DNA of 64,000 bases from contig NC_088201.1 of NCBI RefSeq assembly GCF_037126465.1, positions 228,600,016 through 228,664,015 on the forward strand, given 5' to 3'. The notes under the pieces are model-generated. The model searched no databases, had not been told where the DNA came from, and worked only from the letters and a program-made list of their open reading frames with translations. Below, in pieces: positions 33,731 through 45,367 of this stretch. Within the stretch, counting starts at the first letter, position 1, and the number at the start of each line of letters is the position of its first letter. The position numbers and the translations under genes were made by a program. This stretch comes from Ornithodoros turicata. Taxonomy: Eukaryota; Arthropoda; Arachnida; Ixodida; Argasidae.

Positions 33731-34415
33731 GAACCCCCCCGTACCGGGTGCCTTAGAGAAAAATAAAGAGCCCGTCTTGCGCTCTGGCACATTGTTGTTA
33801 TGTGAGATTCGTACACAAATGACTACGATGTAGCTGATGTAAATAACAGCAAGTGGCCAAGTATTGGTGGGAAAAAAAGACGGAATCTTTGAGGCGAGGG
33901 AATGAATTTCAGTATGGAATATGCTCGTGTCGCACTGACTTGCGGTTCGGGAACGCATCGTGCCTACTTGGGACAATGTACGTGGAATTCTTCTGCACCG
34001 ATCAACGTCGAAATGGTCTGCAGAGAACAGTCAATACCGTGTCTAGGATTCGCAGAGGCCCAACCTCTCACAACTCACAAACTCACTTATCCTGCGTACT
34101 GCGGTTGGTGCGCTGGTTTTATGTGTCATTAAACTGTTCGTTGGAGCCAGCGCCTGTCCAGTCTTCTCTTCTTCCGTAGTGTCTTTTTAGCGCTTTGTTT
34201 TTTATCTTCATGTCTAGTCACCAACGTGCCCAACAGCGAGTCCACTTGAGACTCACTTATCGTATACACGATACCGTCGACCCACAAAAAAGATGCCGTA
34301 GGCGCGTTCAAGAGCAACGCTCGTGTTGCCTGCCCCCTTTCTGGAATTTCTTACCTATAAGCACCGATGGATCTCATGGACTGCGCGCTTGAGCTCTTGC
34401 AGCACGGGCTCTGGA
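33731..34415. other. intergenic, unassigned
   Basis: Open frames here have no splice or family support. Confidence 0.3.
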
Positions 34416-34419
34416 GTCC

Positions 34420-34605
34420 AAGTAGTACAACCCTCTTTAATATGACCCCCGATAATCTGACATACGCGTTTTATCACCATACTCCTGGGGAACAATACGG
34501 CGAAACCTCTGCAAATCTCCCCCGTTAATATGACCCCGTTAATTCCGCATTATGACCAAAATTTCGGGAATGACCATGGTCATAATAACGGCGGTTCACT
34601 GTAGT
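34420..34605. mobile_element. pogo/Tigger-like terminal fragment
   Basis: TTAATATGACCCC and CCGTTAATATGACCCC words at the left and TAACGGCGGTTCACTGTA at the right resemble the CAGT-ended termini of pogo-group elements. No transposase seen. Confidence 0.35.
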
Positions 34606-35715
34606 CATTGTAGTTTCACTTTTTTACGGTATCTGTTGCCGTTCAGGTAAATATAACTTTTTTTTTTCGATTTCCAGTTCCGGTTTTCAGTTCACACCAT
34701 AACTCTGTGAGTGAGTTCGTCGGATGTGGGGTACACTTCGTCGCCGTCGCTCCACAGTTGACGTCATTCGTAAACCCAGAGCCTTATATACAGAGAGTAA
34801 TGTGACCTTTCGATCTTTTGCCGCTGCGCGGACGAAGCCTATTTTGACGTCAAAGTCGCTCTTGCGCCGCCCAAAGAGCCTTAATCCATGCGTAATCAGT
34901 GTATCAGCCAGCAGGTAGGCGCCATTTTGATCCAGTCCGCCGGCTGGTCAACAGGTACTTTTGTCGCGCTCAATGTAATCTACCAGAATGGCCGGCTTAT
35001 GGTCGGCGACCGGTTGTAGACTGGACAACAATATAGAGCACGGCAATGGAAGTCGTTCGGCAGCGACGCCGCATGACGCAGTTCAAGTTAGGCTCTTCCT
35101 AATGACCGAACTCTCTTCATAAACAACTCTGAGCAAATTAAACACAGAGCGCCGCATAGCGAGCAAAATTTGGGGAAATTCGGCCTGGTCTGCTTTGCAC
35201 ATTAATGCTGCCTTTGTCAGTTCAGATTAGTCGACAGTGTCAAGATACAATAAGTTCGATAAACGCTAGGTGCAGGACGAATTTTGTAATGAATGCGCCT
35301 GAGCAACGGGCAGAAGACAAAGAAGACACAAGTCTTCTGACCATTGTTCAGGCACCTTCATGATGAGCCTCACAATGGGTAGCACGGGTAAACACACACA
35401 GATTTTACGAACTACTAGGATCGCTGGAATTGTGAGAGACGTTATATTTCATCACTTCACTGATCTGTTCACTGATCCAGACTCCTCAGGTCACTGGATC
35501 ACTCATCAGTTATATTTCGCCGCTTGCATTGACAATGTACCTGGCTACGGCGGTGATCATGACTCCGGGAAAATACGTGGGGCGTTCAAGTCAAACCGGG
35601 ACTTTCTGTCTCCTGAGTGTACAAATGGCTAGCGCTACTTCTTCTTCGTCACTTTCACAAGCGACAGGCCTCCGCGTTCACCACGTGGTGGTCCAAAGTT
35701 TGTCCAAAACAGAAG
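34606..35715. other. intergenic, unassigned
   Basis: The final 150 bp (TCAAGTCAAACCGGGACTTT at about 35,588) may be the 5' non-coding part of the mariner that follows. Confidence 0.3.
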
Positions 35716-35719
35716 ACAC

Positions 35720-36465
35720 GTGCTGAACAAGATGGCCGACAACGAGATGAGCACGCACATCGAACAGCGAATCGTTATGAAATTTCTCGTGAATGAAGGC
35801 GCAAAGTCATCTGAAATTCAAAGAAGATCTCAGGCTCAGTATGGTCACGATACACTTAGCCGCAGCAAAGCGTTTGAGTGGTGCAAATGGTTCCGAGACG
35901 ACCGTACATCAGTGCAGGACGATCCCGGCCGGGCCAGCTCAGAGGCCAGTGTCAGAGTTCCTGAGAACATCCAACTTGTGGAGCGCTTGATCCTCTGAGC
36001 GCCTGATTTCTGGGACAAGGCTGGCGTTGTTGATTTTCAGCCCAGTGGCACCACCATCAATAGTGCATATTAGTTCAAGGTTCTCAGGGATGTGCATACG
36101 GCGCTGAAGCAAAAGCGGCCGTTCCTCATCACCAAAGGAGTCATCCTTCTACAGGAGAATGCACGCCATCGTACCGCGCATCTCACGACACGCACCTTAC
36201 AGGAACTTGGCTGGGAGTTGCTGCCACATCCCCCTTACAGTCCAGACCTCACCCCCAGCGATTTCCATCTCTTCGGCCACTGAAGGCGTTCCTTGGGGGC
36301 CGCCACTTCAGCTGCGACGACGAGGTCAAGAATGCGGTCCGATCATGGCTGCTGCGCACCGGTAAGGATTTCTACGCTGCTGGCATCCAAGGCCTCGTGA
36401 AATGCATCGTGAGACGTCTTCCTGACAACATCGAACATGTGGAGCGCTTGATGCTCACGGACTGA
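35720..36465 (+). pseudogene. broken mariner transposase with internal deletion
   Basis: The N-terminal part reads EQRIVMKFLVNEGAKSSEIQ and later GHDTLSRSKAFEWCKWFRDD, the helix-turn-helix region of mariner transposases. An in-frame TGA ends it at 35,998. After that the frame resumes with VVDFQPSGTTINSAY, a TAG, then LLQENARHRTA and PPYSPDLTPSDFHLFG, the second and third catalytic blocks. The block normally HDNARPH reads QENARHR, so the aspartate is replaced. The part with the first catalytic aspartate is deleted. The C-terminal LGGRHFSCDDEVK region is recognisable in another frame. Confidence 0.85.
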
Positions 36466-36735
36466 CGGATAACATGTCTCGAACGGGCTCGAAAGATAGA
36501 CGGACTTCCGTGGGACCAGAGCGTGCTTGCTACTCTGTCTGCTCGCACTATACCCTACTAAAATTAAATAATAGTTGATTATGTGATTTTGCTGGTGGTG
36601 ACGTGACCGGCTTGCCGTTGATGGCCGCACTGCGTTCGCAAAGATTGCTAAGATCAATCGCAAGGAGCGCTGAGTCATATAATTCTCGGGTAGTCTGGCA
36701 ATAGTCTCGGGTAGTAGAAAAATACTACAATAATA

Positions 36736-37003
36736 ATAATTGGGGGTTTACGTCGCGAGACAACTGAGATCATTAGCGACGCCACAGCGGTCGGTCTGTG
36801 GATTGTTTTTGTCCAGCTGAGGGTTTTTAACGTGGGATGAAAGCTCATCACACGGCACCCCGTATTTAACGTCCCTCGCGGAAGACGGCGTGTCTAAGCA
36901 ACTTGTACCCTGCCACCAAGTTGTTGGCGTCCTCGGCCGGGTTCGAACCCGCGATCTCGGGATCAGAAGGCGAACACGCTACCGACTGAGCCACCGAGGC
37001 CAG
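36736..37003 (-). mobile_element. tRNA-derived SINE, about 270 bp
   Basis: Minus-strand head CCTCGGTGGCTCAGTCGGTA (A box) and GCGGGTTCGAACCCGGCC (B box), a body with GACACGCCGTCTTCCGCGAG and a tail AACCCCCAATTATTATTATT. The paralogous sequence near 1790-1825 lacks it, supporting a late insertion into copy A after the segmental duplication. Confidence 0.8.
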
Positions 37004-37009
37004 AAAAAG

Positions 37010-37430
37010 ACTATAGTCAGCGATTATGTGAAATCGTTAAGGGATCACTTCTTCAACATGTGGTCCACTTCCAAATCCTGGCTTTTAATCTGCACGTAAT
37101 ATAGGACAAGGTGGATGCACTACTTCAAAATTTTATTTCACTTTTATTCTGTTCATTGCAAACGTTTGTCGTGATACCATGGCAGTGGTTTTAAATGTTC
37201 AGCTTTTGAGTACGGAAATGGAACTGCCAGCTTTTCTGTCCGGGGCCTTTTGGTCAATACCGTCTTTTGTCACGAGATGCGATTCTTGGATACGCATTTG
37301 CCGACAACGCAGATTCTTTCCTGCAAGATAATGTTAGTGCAACAGGTTGCTCATGTTGACACAGCGTATTCCATAATGTCTAAAAATGAAGCGTTCATCT
37401 TTCCTCGCAACTGCAGTACGGTCGTGTATT
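37010..37430 (-). other. probable 3' end of metalloprotease gene A
   Basis: Aligns with 1840-2290. It carries the minus-strand EKLAVPFPYSK frame and AATAAA (plus-strand TTTATT at 37,143-37,148). A one-base insertion changes the end of the frame relative to copy B. Confidence 0.4.
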
Positions 37431-37439
37431 TTCCTCCCA

Positions 37440-37957
37440 CACTCTAAGAAAAAAAGGAGTACTCTTACTCCTTTTGGGGACTAAATGCATTGCCACAAAA
37501 ATAGTCCCTTTCGGGAGTAAATCACAGAGTAGAGACTGCATTGCATTTCAAGCGCTGTTGTGAGAGTACCAGGTACATAGTTCGTGTACATGCATGACAA
37601 TACTTTAAAGCAAATCTTCAATCGTGATATATCGAGTGATATAAAATCTTTCGCGATACATAGCGCACAATTTGCGAAGAAAGTTGCGCTGTTTTTTACT
37701 CTGTGTGGCTGGAAAGTTGCTACGCTGGCTGAGTTATACAGCCTTACGCCGTTCAAATTGACCAAGGGTACATATTTACGTAGACTGTCGCATTCGGGAG
37801 ACCATTGGTGAAGTTCAGTGACAATTTGCAGTCCTGGGGAGTAAATGTCGGGACTAAATGTCACGGTTATGGGACTAAAATGGGGAGTATTTGCAGACTA
37901 GGGGAGTAGAAGCTGCAATTACACCCCGTTTTACTCCTTTTTTTCCTCTTAGAGTGC
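37440..37957. mobile_element. MITE, TACTCCTTTT family, reference copy
   Basis: The inverted ends CACTCTAAGAAAAAAAGGAG and, from the right, CACTCTAAGAGGAAAAAAAG are both intact. Subterminal TACTCCTTTTGGGGAC and ACTCCCCTAG blocks. Length about 518 bp, no coding frame. Confidence 0.85.
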
Positions 37958-38371
37958 AACTAAGTGTGTTAGAGTGTGGAGGGGACTATGTGAATGGAGT
38001 GATCTTGGCTCCAGACCGGTTACAGGAAAAAACATAACATTGAAAGATAAGGAGGTTGGTGGTTACGTGGGGAAAATTCCAGACCAAGCAATGTTTCTTG
38101 TTTTTAATATTTGTAATGCAAAGTTGTGGCATGCAATATAGAAAGCAAAAGGCAGTGGCCATGCACAACATAACATATGATAATGGGGTTAGAAGGGAAA
38201 AGCATACTTTATTTGTGAAGTGCTTCTAGGGTGCCTTGTGATTGTCATAGCTATAGTCATAGTTACTTCGTGGTGTTTAAACGAAGTTATAAAATGAGAG
38301 CAATTGACAACGTTTTCAGGGGAGCATGACTAAAATAAAAGATCTGTCGGCAGAGTAGGAACAGTACTTAC

Positions 38372-38483
38372 TTGATCATTTCCACAAGGCGTACCATCAA
38401 AAGCCTTATGGCTATGAAAATTGTAATATCTGTCTTGCCCGGTACCCCTGATACTGCAGCAGTCGAAGACGCACGGTGTGTTT
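38372..38483 (-). CDS. exon of tick M12B metalloprotease gene A (cysteine-rich region)
   Basis: Paralogue of the 4.2-kb exon. It encodes KNTPCVFDCCSIRGTGQDRY, then FHSHKAFDGTPCGNDQ, with the same donor GTAAGTACTG. The acceptor position that reads CTCAAG in gene B reads TTCAAA here, so the AG is lost at the aligned border. The frame stays open upstream without an obvious substitute AG close by. Either another acceptor is used or gene A is impaired. Flanking intron sequence aligns with that of gene B over about 500 bp. Confidence 0.65.
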
Positions 38484-39031
38484 TTTGAATTGATCAAATT
38501 TTGTATGTTGGGATTCGCATATATCCAGAATACAAGTGCTTTCATTCGCTATAACGAAACACATATTAAGCAATAAGATACATATCCGTTTTTACCATTC
38601 AACAATTCAGAAATACACTACAGGGCGCGCACGCACACACACACTCCATGTTTTTATTTGAAATGTTATCTCGAGAAGTCCAGATCGAGATTATCAAAAT
38701 TTATTCTCGCGGCCTGCCGTCTGGGACTGTTATGCCTTACGAATAACACAGTTGACTTTGATATTGTTCTTGCTTTGCTCGCAGAGAAGGTGATACGGAA
38801 AACATGCTAATGGCCACGCTTACGAACGTTGTATTGATTTGCCCACGCTTGTATTGATTTGTCGAAAATGGGAGGTGTAGTGTTTTTACACGGCTTTGAT
38901 AGACCTCGCGGACTCCTGCCAGTTACGGGTTCGCCATCTTTATTTCCTCCCCTCTGTTGCCAACATGCATTGGCTACAACATCCCTCTTTTTCTTTGAGG
39001 AAAATAGAAGTTATACATGGTATGAGTTGTC

Positions 39032-42000
39032 TTAATGGCATAACACACAAATATAGTCCTTTAGATATGTAGGTGTTCGTTTTTCTCTTTCTGAGTGTCT
39101 TCCTCGTGCTTCTTCTCTTTCAGGTGGTGGTTCTCTTGGAATCTCTTCCAGGAAGGGGTATTCATCAGTATCCTCCTCTACGGCTCTTCCTCTCTGTTCT
39201 TGGTTTGCCTCACGAAAGAACGATGCATTTCTCTTCACTTCTCTGCCTTCCGAGTCTTTTGCCATAACTTGGTTTCCCTTCTTCCATATCGCTGTGAGTG
39301 TCTTTGGGCTGTACCTTGTTGATAACTTGTTTGCCTTTTCCTGAATCAGAATTACTCTGTCTCCAGGCATGATGTTACTTGGTTTGGCTTTCCGTTGCTT
39401 GTCTGCAAACGCTTTCACGTTCTCTTTGTTTGTCTTATCTGTTTCTCTTGCAAAAGTCCCTTTCACGGTGTGGTATTCGTCCACGGAGGGTATGGTGGAT
39501 TTGACTTTCCTTCCGAACATTAGTTCCGAAGGGCTCTTTCCAGTCATCCTGTGTGGCGTCGTCCTGTACACCTCCAAGAGTGTTGGGAGTTCTTCCTTCC
39601 AGACCTTGTTGTCTGCTTGTGCTGCTCTTATGATCTTCAGCAGAGTGCGGTTGATTCGCTCCACCAACCCATTGGCTTGTGGCCAGTAAGGTGTTGTATA
39701 CTTTGGTTTGATTCCCTTTTTCTTCATGAAGTCTTGGTAATCCCTGGAGGAAAACTGCGGTCCATTATCTGAGGTTATTTCTTCAGGTAACCAAATCTTG
39801 CAAAGACTGTTTCGAGCCATTTAATTATTGTTGATGTAGTGGCTTGTTTTGTCACTTTGATTTCTAGCCATCTTGAGTGGTAGTCAACAAGTGCGATGAT
39901 AAAGTCTCCCGTAGGGAAGGGTCCACAGATGTCAATCGCTACTTTAACCCACGGATGGTGTGGCATCTAGATGGTGCGCAAAGGTTCCGGTTTTGGTTTC
40001 TGCTGTGTCAGTTGACAGGGTATGCAGTTCTGCAGTAGCTTCTCTACATCCTAGTTTATCTCTGGCCACCATACTTTGTCTCGGAGCCTTTGCTTCGTCT
40101 TGGTCAGCCCCAAGTGGCCTCGATGTGCTAGGTCAAGAGCCTGCTTCTGTAGTGTGTTGGGCATGATGATGTTTCGGCCTCATAGTAGTAGTCCGCCAGA
40201 TGTTGTGATTTCATCTTTGATATTTCTGTAGTTTGGGTCGCAGTCATGCCACTGGTTGTTCTTGCATGCCTCTGTCACCTTCTGCAAGACTTCATCCTTG
40301 TTTGTATGTCTCACTAGGTCCTCTTTGGTCATTGAGGATGGTACTGCATTGTCTGAGATGAATCTCACATATTCATCCGCACAGTTGTACTTCTCTGTAG
40401 TGCATGCTGTAGGTAGTAGCAGACGGGAAAGTGGATCCGCAATATTTTCAGATCCCGGTCTGTACATTATCTTGAAGTCGTAAGGTTACAGTCGTAGGGC
40501 CCATCTCTCAACCCTTGCTGAGGGACGCGTTGTTGATCGATACAGCACTTCAAGTGGCTTGTGGTCTGTAATTAACTCAAAGGTTGTCCCTAGGAGATAG
40601 AGGTGGTATCTCTCACATCCCCAGACCACAGCTAAGGCCTCTCGTTCCGTCTGGGAGTACCGTCTCTCCACATCGGTGAGTATGCGGCTTGCGTAGGACA
40701 CTGGCTGGAAATTACTGTTACGTTGCTGTTGCAGTAACACTGCACCAACACCAACTGAGCTGGCATCCATCACCAGTCTTGTTTTTGCTTCTTTGTTGAA
40801 GTACGCCAGAGTTTTGGTTTTTCCCATTGCCTTCTTGATCAGGTTAAATGCTTCCTGGTGTTTGCTGGTCCAGCACCATTGCTTTGACTTCTTGAGGAGG
40901 TCATGAAGTGGACTGCTGATGGTAGCCAAATGTGGGATGAACTTGCCGCAGAAGTTGACGAGCCCTAGGAAGCCCTTCAGCTCTGATGTGTTTTCAGGGG
41001 CCCTAGCTTGTTGAATGGCTTGTACTTTGTCCTGATCTGGACTGAGTCCATCTGCTGAGAGGACGTGGCCAAAGAGTTTTATTTTGGTCATCCCAAAGCT
41101 ACACTTTTTCTTGTTGAGTTTAAGTCCAGCCTCTGAGAGACGGTGCAAAACAGCATCTAAGCGTCTGTTGTGCTCGTCCTCATCCCGTCCATAGACAATA
41201 ATGTCGTCCGACAACTTCCTTGTTCCTTCACAGCCATGGAGTACTTGCTGTATAGTGCATTGGTAGAGTTCAGCTGCTGAATTAACACCAAACAGCAAGC
41301 GCTTGTATCGAAACAGTCCCTGGTGAGTGCTAAACGTTGTTATGGAACGTGATGACTCTTCGAGTTCAAGTTGGTGGTATCCCACGGTCAAGTCCATTTT
41401 TGAGATGATCTTTGTCTCATTCATTTCTTCGAGGATGTCTTCAATGGTGGGCGTTGGGTGTCTCTGCCTTTCTATGGCAGTGTTGGCGTGTCTCATGTCG
41501 ACACATAATCTGATGCCCTTGCCTTGTCCTTTGGGGACTGCTACCACTGGTGATACCCATGGTGTGGGACTTTGCACCGGTTCAATTACATCCATCAGAA
41601 GCAACTTCTGGATTTCAGCATCTACTTGGCTTCGTAGATGGAATGTTATTCTTCGTGTAGGCTGCGCAATTGGCCGTACTGACTCGTTGATCTGTAGTTT
41701 CGCTTGGAACTTTACAAGTTTACTAAGCCCTTCAAAGTAATGTCTGTACTTGTGTAGGATGTTCCGCAGCGTATTACCTAGGAGGAGGTTGTAGGTTGCT
41801 TTTTCTGGGTGACATATCTGGAGTATTCCAAGTTCTTCAGCAGTGCGACGACCAAGAAGTGGGGGATGTTCACCTGGGACAATGATGAACACTGCAGTGT
41901 GCTCCCTGTGATCCAGCTTGAAGGTTCCCAGAAGTTCCCCTTTTGCCTTCACTGGGGTGCGCGAAGCACAGGGAAATATTTGTTTCTTTGTTGGTCTGAC

Positions 42001-42396
42001 ACATGCTTCAGATACTGACTTGATCTTCTGCCAGATTGTCTCGTTGAGAGTATTTATGGTCGCTCCAGAGTCTATGATAAATGGGACTAGGACACCATTG
42101 ACTTCCAACGTGATTTTCTCAGTTTTTGACTGACTGGAGAGATGGAACGAAATGTCTGTTTCCTCTTGGACATTGACAAGTCTTGCCTGCTCGGTCTTTG
42201 AGGTTGCTCGTTCTGTTCTGGTTCTGCACATTTTTTGCAAAGTGGTTTTGTTTTCCACATTTGTTGCAGGTAACTCCTTTGGTTCTCCGGCATTCATGAG
42301 ATTTATGCCCTCTGGCTCCACATCTTTGACAGGTGGGAGCTCTGTTATTCTTTGTTGGCTCTTTTTTTCCATTGTTCTCCAACATGTTTTTGCCAT
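39032..42396 (-). pseudogene. pol: pol of the Gypsy element (protease, RT, RNase H, integrase)
   Basis: In order: protease FIIDSGATINTL; RT with RLCVDMRHAN and LSDDIIVYG (the catalytic DD pair); RNase H with LVMDASSVGVGAVL; a connection PYDFKIMYRPGSENIADPLS; integrase with DICGPFPTG, ITSDNGPQF and LVERINRTL. Stops occur in frame at 40,486 (RWALRL*PYDF), after SGGLLL at 40,180, and in two further places up to about 39,966. A frameshift separates the FARFGYLKK and LPEEITSDNG frames near 39,800. A conventional Ty3/Gypsy polyprotein, inactivated many times. Confidence 0.9.
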
Positions 42397-42961
42397 GACG
42401 CGCGTATAGGATATCCTCTCCCTTGTCGGCGCTAGTCATGTCTAATGCTTGCTTTTTGGTTGCTTCGTATGCGCGCGCGATCGTCAGAAGGGAATCAAGT
42501 GTCAGGTTACTTTCCTGCAGCAGACGCTGAGGTAACTTCAAATCGCATTTTTCAATAGCTTGATCCCTGATCATTTGATCTTTGAGCGTGCCAAATTCGC
42601 ACGAACTTGCGAGTTTCCGTAGTCGAGTGACAAAGGAGTCGACTGACCCACCGTTTTCGAAACTGCATTCTCGAAACACATGGCGTTCGTACGGAATGTT
42701 GGTCTTTGGGATGAAGTACGCGTCGAGCTTGGCGATTGCTTGCTCAGTTGTTGTCCCTGTATCCCGGAGAGTTTCGAAAATGTCTTAAACTTCAGAGCCG
42801 GCGAGATGAAGCAGTAAATTTCTTTTCTGTTCATCATCGGTGATGGCGGCAGCTTTGTGGTAGTAGTCAAAACGCTTCCTCCACTGTTGCCATCGCTGAG
42901 CGACGTTCGTACCTGAGACGACGAACTTCTCGATGCTTGGAAGGTCTATGCTACGTGCCAT
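42119..42961 (-). pseudogene. gag: gag of the Gypsy element
   Basis: Starts at the ATG of MARSIDLPSIEKFVVSG, 32 bp inside the LTR. A capsid-like helical region (WQQWRKRFDYYH; later DSFVTRLRKLASSCEFG) leads to two zinc knuckles, CQRCGARGHKSHEC and CNKCGKQNHFAK; the second lacks its last Cys (Asn). A TAA at 42,785-42,787 interrupts the frame after HLAGSEV, and the frame continues unbroken on the far side, so it is a single nonsense mutation. Pol begins in another frame, overlapping the gag end as usual for programmed -1 shifting. Confidence 0.85.
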
Positions 42962-43261
42962 TGCGAGTTGTCGTCCCGTCCTCGTCGCCAAATGTAGTGT
43001 TTTTACATGGTTTTGATAGACCTCGCGGACTCCCGCCAGTTACGGGTTCGCCATCTTTATTTCCTCCCCTCTGTTGGCAACATATATTGGCTACAACAGG
43101 AGGAGGCGCCTATCTGGGACAGATTATCATGTCCCAGATTGGCGCCTCCCCCCTGTTTTGAACAAATCCTGACACAGAATGATATCGTTCGAAATGATGG
43201 TTGGCTATGAGCGTGCTATGTGGTGAAGTCCTGTTTTAACAGAGTAGATGCCCGTTATCCC

Positions 43262-43550
43262 GTTGTCGTTATTCCATAACGCGCGTTAAATGCATCACAT
43301 GGGCCCGTGGTGATGACGATGATGAAAGGGCTCGCAGTTCTCGGCATCACAGAGGTGGGCAACGCCACGACTGACGCCCTGGGCCGACTTCTAAGGGAAC
43401 TGTGCCGACATATGTCCGAAAGCGCCTGAGGAAAACCTAGGAAAAACTCCAGCCAGCATTGCCGGCACCGGGATTTGAACCCGGGTACCTCCCAGTCTCG
43501 ACATGGCATGGCCAGTGCGCTAACTACTGAGCCAGGGAATCCGCTGGCCC
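43262..43550 (-). mobile_element. tRNA-derived SINE, Ruka-like
   Basis: Minus-strand head GGATTCCCTGGCTCAGTAGT with A box, then GGTACCCGGGTTCAAATCCC with B box, then a body with GGAGTTTTTCCTAGGTTTTC and GGCACAGTTCCCTTAGAAGT. This layout is that of tick Ruka SINEs; the family name is from memory and unchecked. A truncated sister is at 11.9-12.1 kb. Confidence 0.75.
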
Positions 43551-43554
43551 GTGA

Positions 43555-44016
43555 TTCGCCACCAGTTCTTGCGCGAGCCTACCACAGCGGCTTTGGAGAG
43601 TGTGAACTTTAAATATAACGATAACGATAGCTATGTGAAAGTTGAAGGCCGGGGCCCCCACGTGTCATTAGCTATGTCTTGCTTTCTGCATATGTTTCCA
43701 TGCATACATCCAGGTTAGACTGAACTTATTTCGGAGACAAGACACACTCTGGCACACAATAAGTCAAGAACAGGGTTGCAAAAAATATTTTTGAAGTCAA
43801 AGGAAACTGGTTAATTTTGGGTCAAATCGTATTTATTTGATTTAAATCTAGTTTGTCTGACTTTCATCAGACCTTTAAGTCAGGGGTAGAAAAAAAAGAA
43901 ATGGTTACGAAATCAGACATGGTATATTACCAAAATTAGATACGGCAACGATCCCGGAAACGGTAACGCGTACCACGGTATTCAATAAGTATTCATCTGT
44001 GTAATGCTTAACTCAC
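43555..44016. other. intron of gene A
   Basis: Contains TGACTTAAAG-like degenerate words at 43,790-43,890. The last 30 bp align with gene B and form the empty site of the 6104-6940 MITE. Confidence 0.35.
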
Positions 44017-44169
44017 ACTGCAGAGGCCCCTGCGTGGTTGTTCCCGCCTCAATGCTCCAAGCATCTTGCAAAAGTTGCTCTCGTTGGCGATCCTGTGTGG
44101 GAGGACGCCTTCGTAGACGGAGCTCACTGTGTTTCTGCTTTGGTACCTCCGGTAGAAACACTCTCCTGC
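44017..44169 (-). CDS. exon of tick M12B metalloprotease gene A
   Basis: A 51-codon exon matching 6956-7102 of gene B: AGECFYRRYQSRNTVSS, VLPHRIANESNFCKM and RGLCS, with acceptor CATCCCCGTGAG and donor GTGAGTTAAGC. Length differs by two codons from gene B. Intron sequence upstream aligns with gene B to about 44,280. The Polinton begins 400 bp further on, so it entered the intron between this exon and the one at 61.2 kb. Confidence 0.7.
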
Positions 44170-44561
44170 CTCACGGGGATGCTTTCGTTGGAACTCACTT
44201 TAGTTGCCAGAAAAGTCAATAGAAGGTTTTACAGCATTAAAGCACACAGACGAAACATAATGAAAGCAATAATCGTGTACAGACCATGGGCATACCGAGA
44301 GGAGAGCAAGGGGGGCAGTGGGCCCTTTTGAAACTCCAAGGTCGGCGTGAAAATCGTGCACTCTTTAATCATGTGTCGGAATGCTTTTTCGCAGATGTCA
44401 TAATAGGAAACTCTGATCACCTACGCAGTGTGCAACTTCCGCCTCCAGAAAAAAGATGTGGTAGGCGGTGGCGGTTTGCACTATTGCCCCTCCACCTAGA
44501 AGCGCTTTGCCCCCATTGAAAAACATCCTGGGAACGCCCATGGTCAGTACTGATGTATGCT

Positions 44562-44567
44562 CACGTA
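44562..44567. repeat. Polinton target-site duplication, left (CACGTA)
   Basis: CACGTA directly precedes the left TIR; the same six bases follow the right TIR at 58,508-58,513. Six base pairs is the standard Polinton duplication length. Confidence 0.95.
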
Positions 44568-45318
44568 AGTAGTATAGAGATAGACTGTATAATTTTGGAG
44601 CGGCATAAGAACCGAGCGGCATAAGAACCGAGCGGCACAAGAACCGAGCGCTATAACGGCCTCTTTTTTCTAATCCAAGATGGCCGATTCTAAGCCAACA
44701 CAATCCAGTTCTAAGCCAACACAAGCCAAATCCAAAGCCATCTGATTGGCCGCCATTAGCTCCGCCCACTTCACACGTTGATTGGCCCATGCTAAGCCTA
44801 CTGATCTTTGATTGGTTGACCGTAGCTCCTTCATGCTAATTAATTGGCTCCGCCCCCACTTCACACGCTGATTGGCTCATGCTAAGCCTTGACTGAGCAT
44901 TGATTGGTTTACCGTAGCTCCACCCCTTCATGCTAATTACTTGGCTCCGCGCGCGCCCGCCACCGCTACTGATCGCGCGTTGATTGGTTCACCATAGCTC
45001 CGCCCCCCGCCCGTTTATGTTCATTACTTGACTCCACCCCGCCCCCCGGCTTCACGCTGATTGGTGCAGGCGCGGCGACAGCGACCCCAGCTGCGGCTTT
45101 ATCTCAGATGTCCAAACTTACCCATCTGATTGGTCCATTCTAAGCCGGTCCGCGCACTCTCCCAGCCCCCCCCATCTGATTGGCCTCCGCCACTGCCTTC
45201 ACCGGCACCCACCAGACGGCCCGTTGCGGCCCTATCTCAGATGTTCAAACTTATACCGATTGGCCCGCCACCAGACGGTGCGCGGCGGCGGCGGCGGCGG
45301 CTTCAGATGGTTCTAACC
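44568..45318. repeat. left terminal inverted repeat, 751 bp, with CCAAT and GC-box modules
   Basis: Inverse of 57,760-58,507, with only a few differences seen (a T-run length, CCC/CTC, CGCGCCC/CGCGCGC). It starts with three copies of GCGGCATAAGAACCGA-type repeats. It then contains eleven ATTGG words, all in one orientation, spaced within about 120-bp modules that also carry CTCCGCCC, CATGCTAAGCC and TTCATGCTAATTA. It ends in a (GGC) run. Confidence 0.93.
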
Positions 45319-45367
45319 TATCTCAGATAGCTCTATGAGATCGAACAGACAGGGAAAAAAATACCTT

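Larger units (their letters stand above)
38876..43098 (-). mobile_element. Ty3/Gypsy LTR retrotransposon, 4.2 kb, decayed
   Basis: Two 106-bp LTRs (38,876-38,981 and 42,993-43,098; TGTAGTG...CTACAACA on plus) are about 94% alike, with a 5-bp duplication GGAGG at 38,871-38,875 and 43,099-43,103. In element orientation the 5' LTR is followed by a primer-binding-like TTTGGCGACGAGGACGGGAC, and the 3' LTR is preceded by a purine tract AAAGAAAAAGAGGGA. Gag, protease, RT, RNase H and integrase are recognisable, in Ty3/Gypsy order, with several nonsense and frameshift mutations. It lies between the 38.4-kb and 44.1-kb exons of gene A. Confidence 0.92.

Noticed and set aside
36937..37003. Stand-alone tRNA gene
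   Set aside because: The tRNA-like head continues into a SINE body with a simple-repeat tail.
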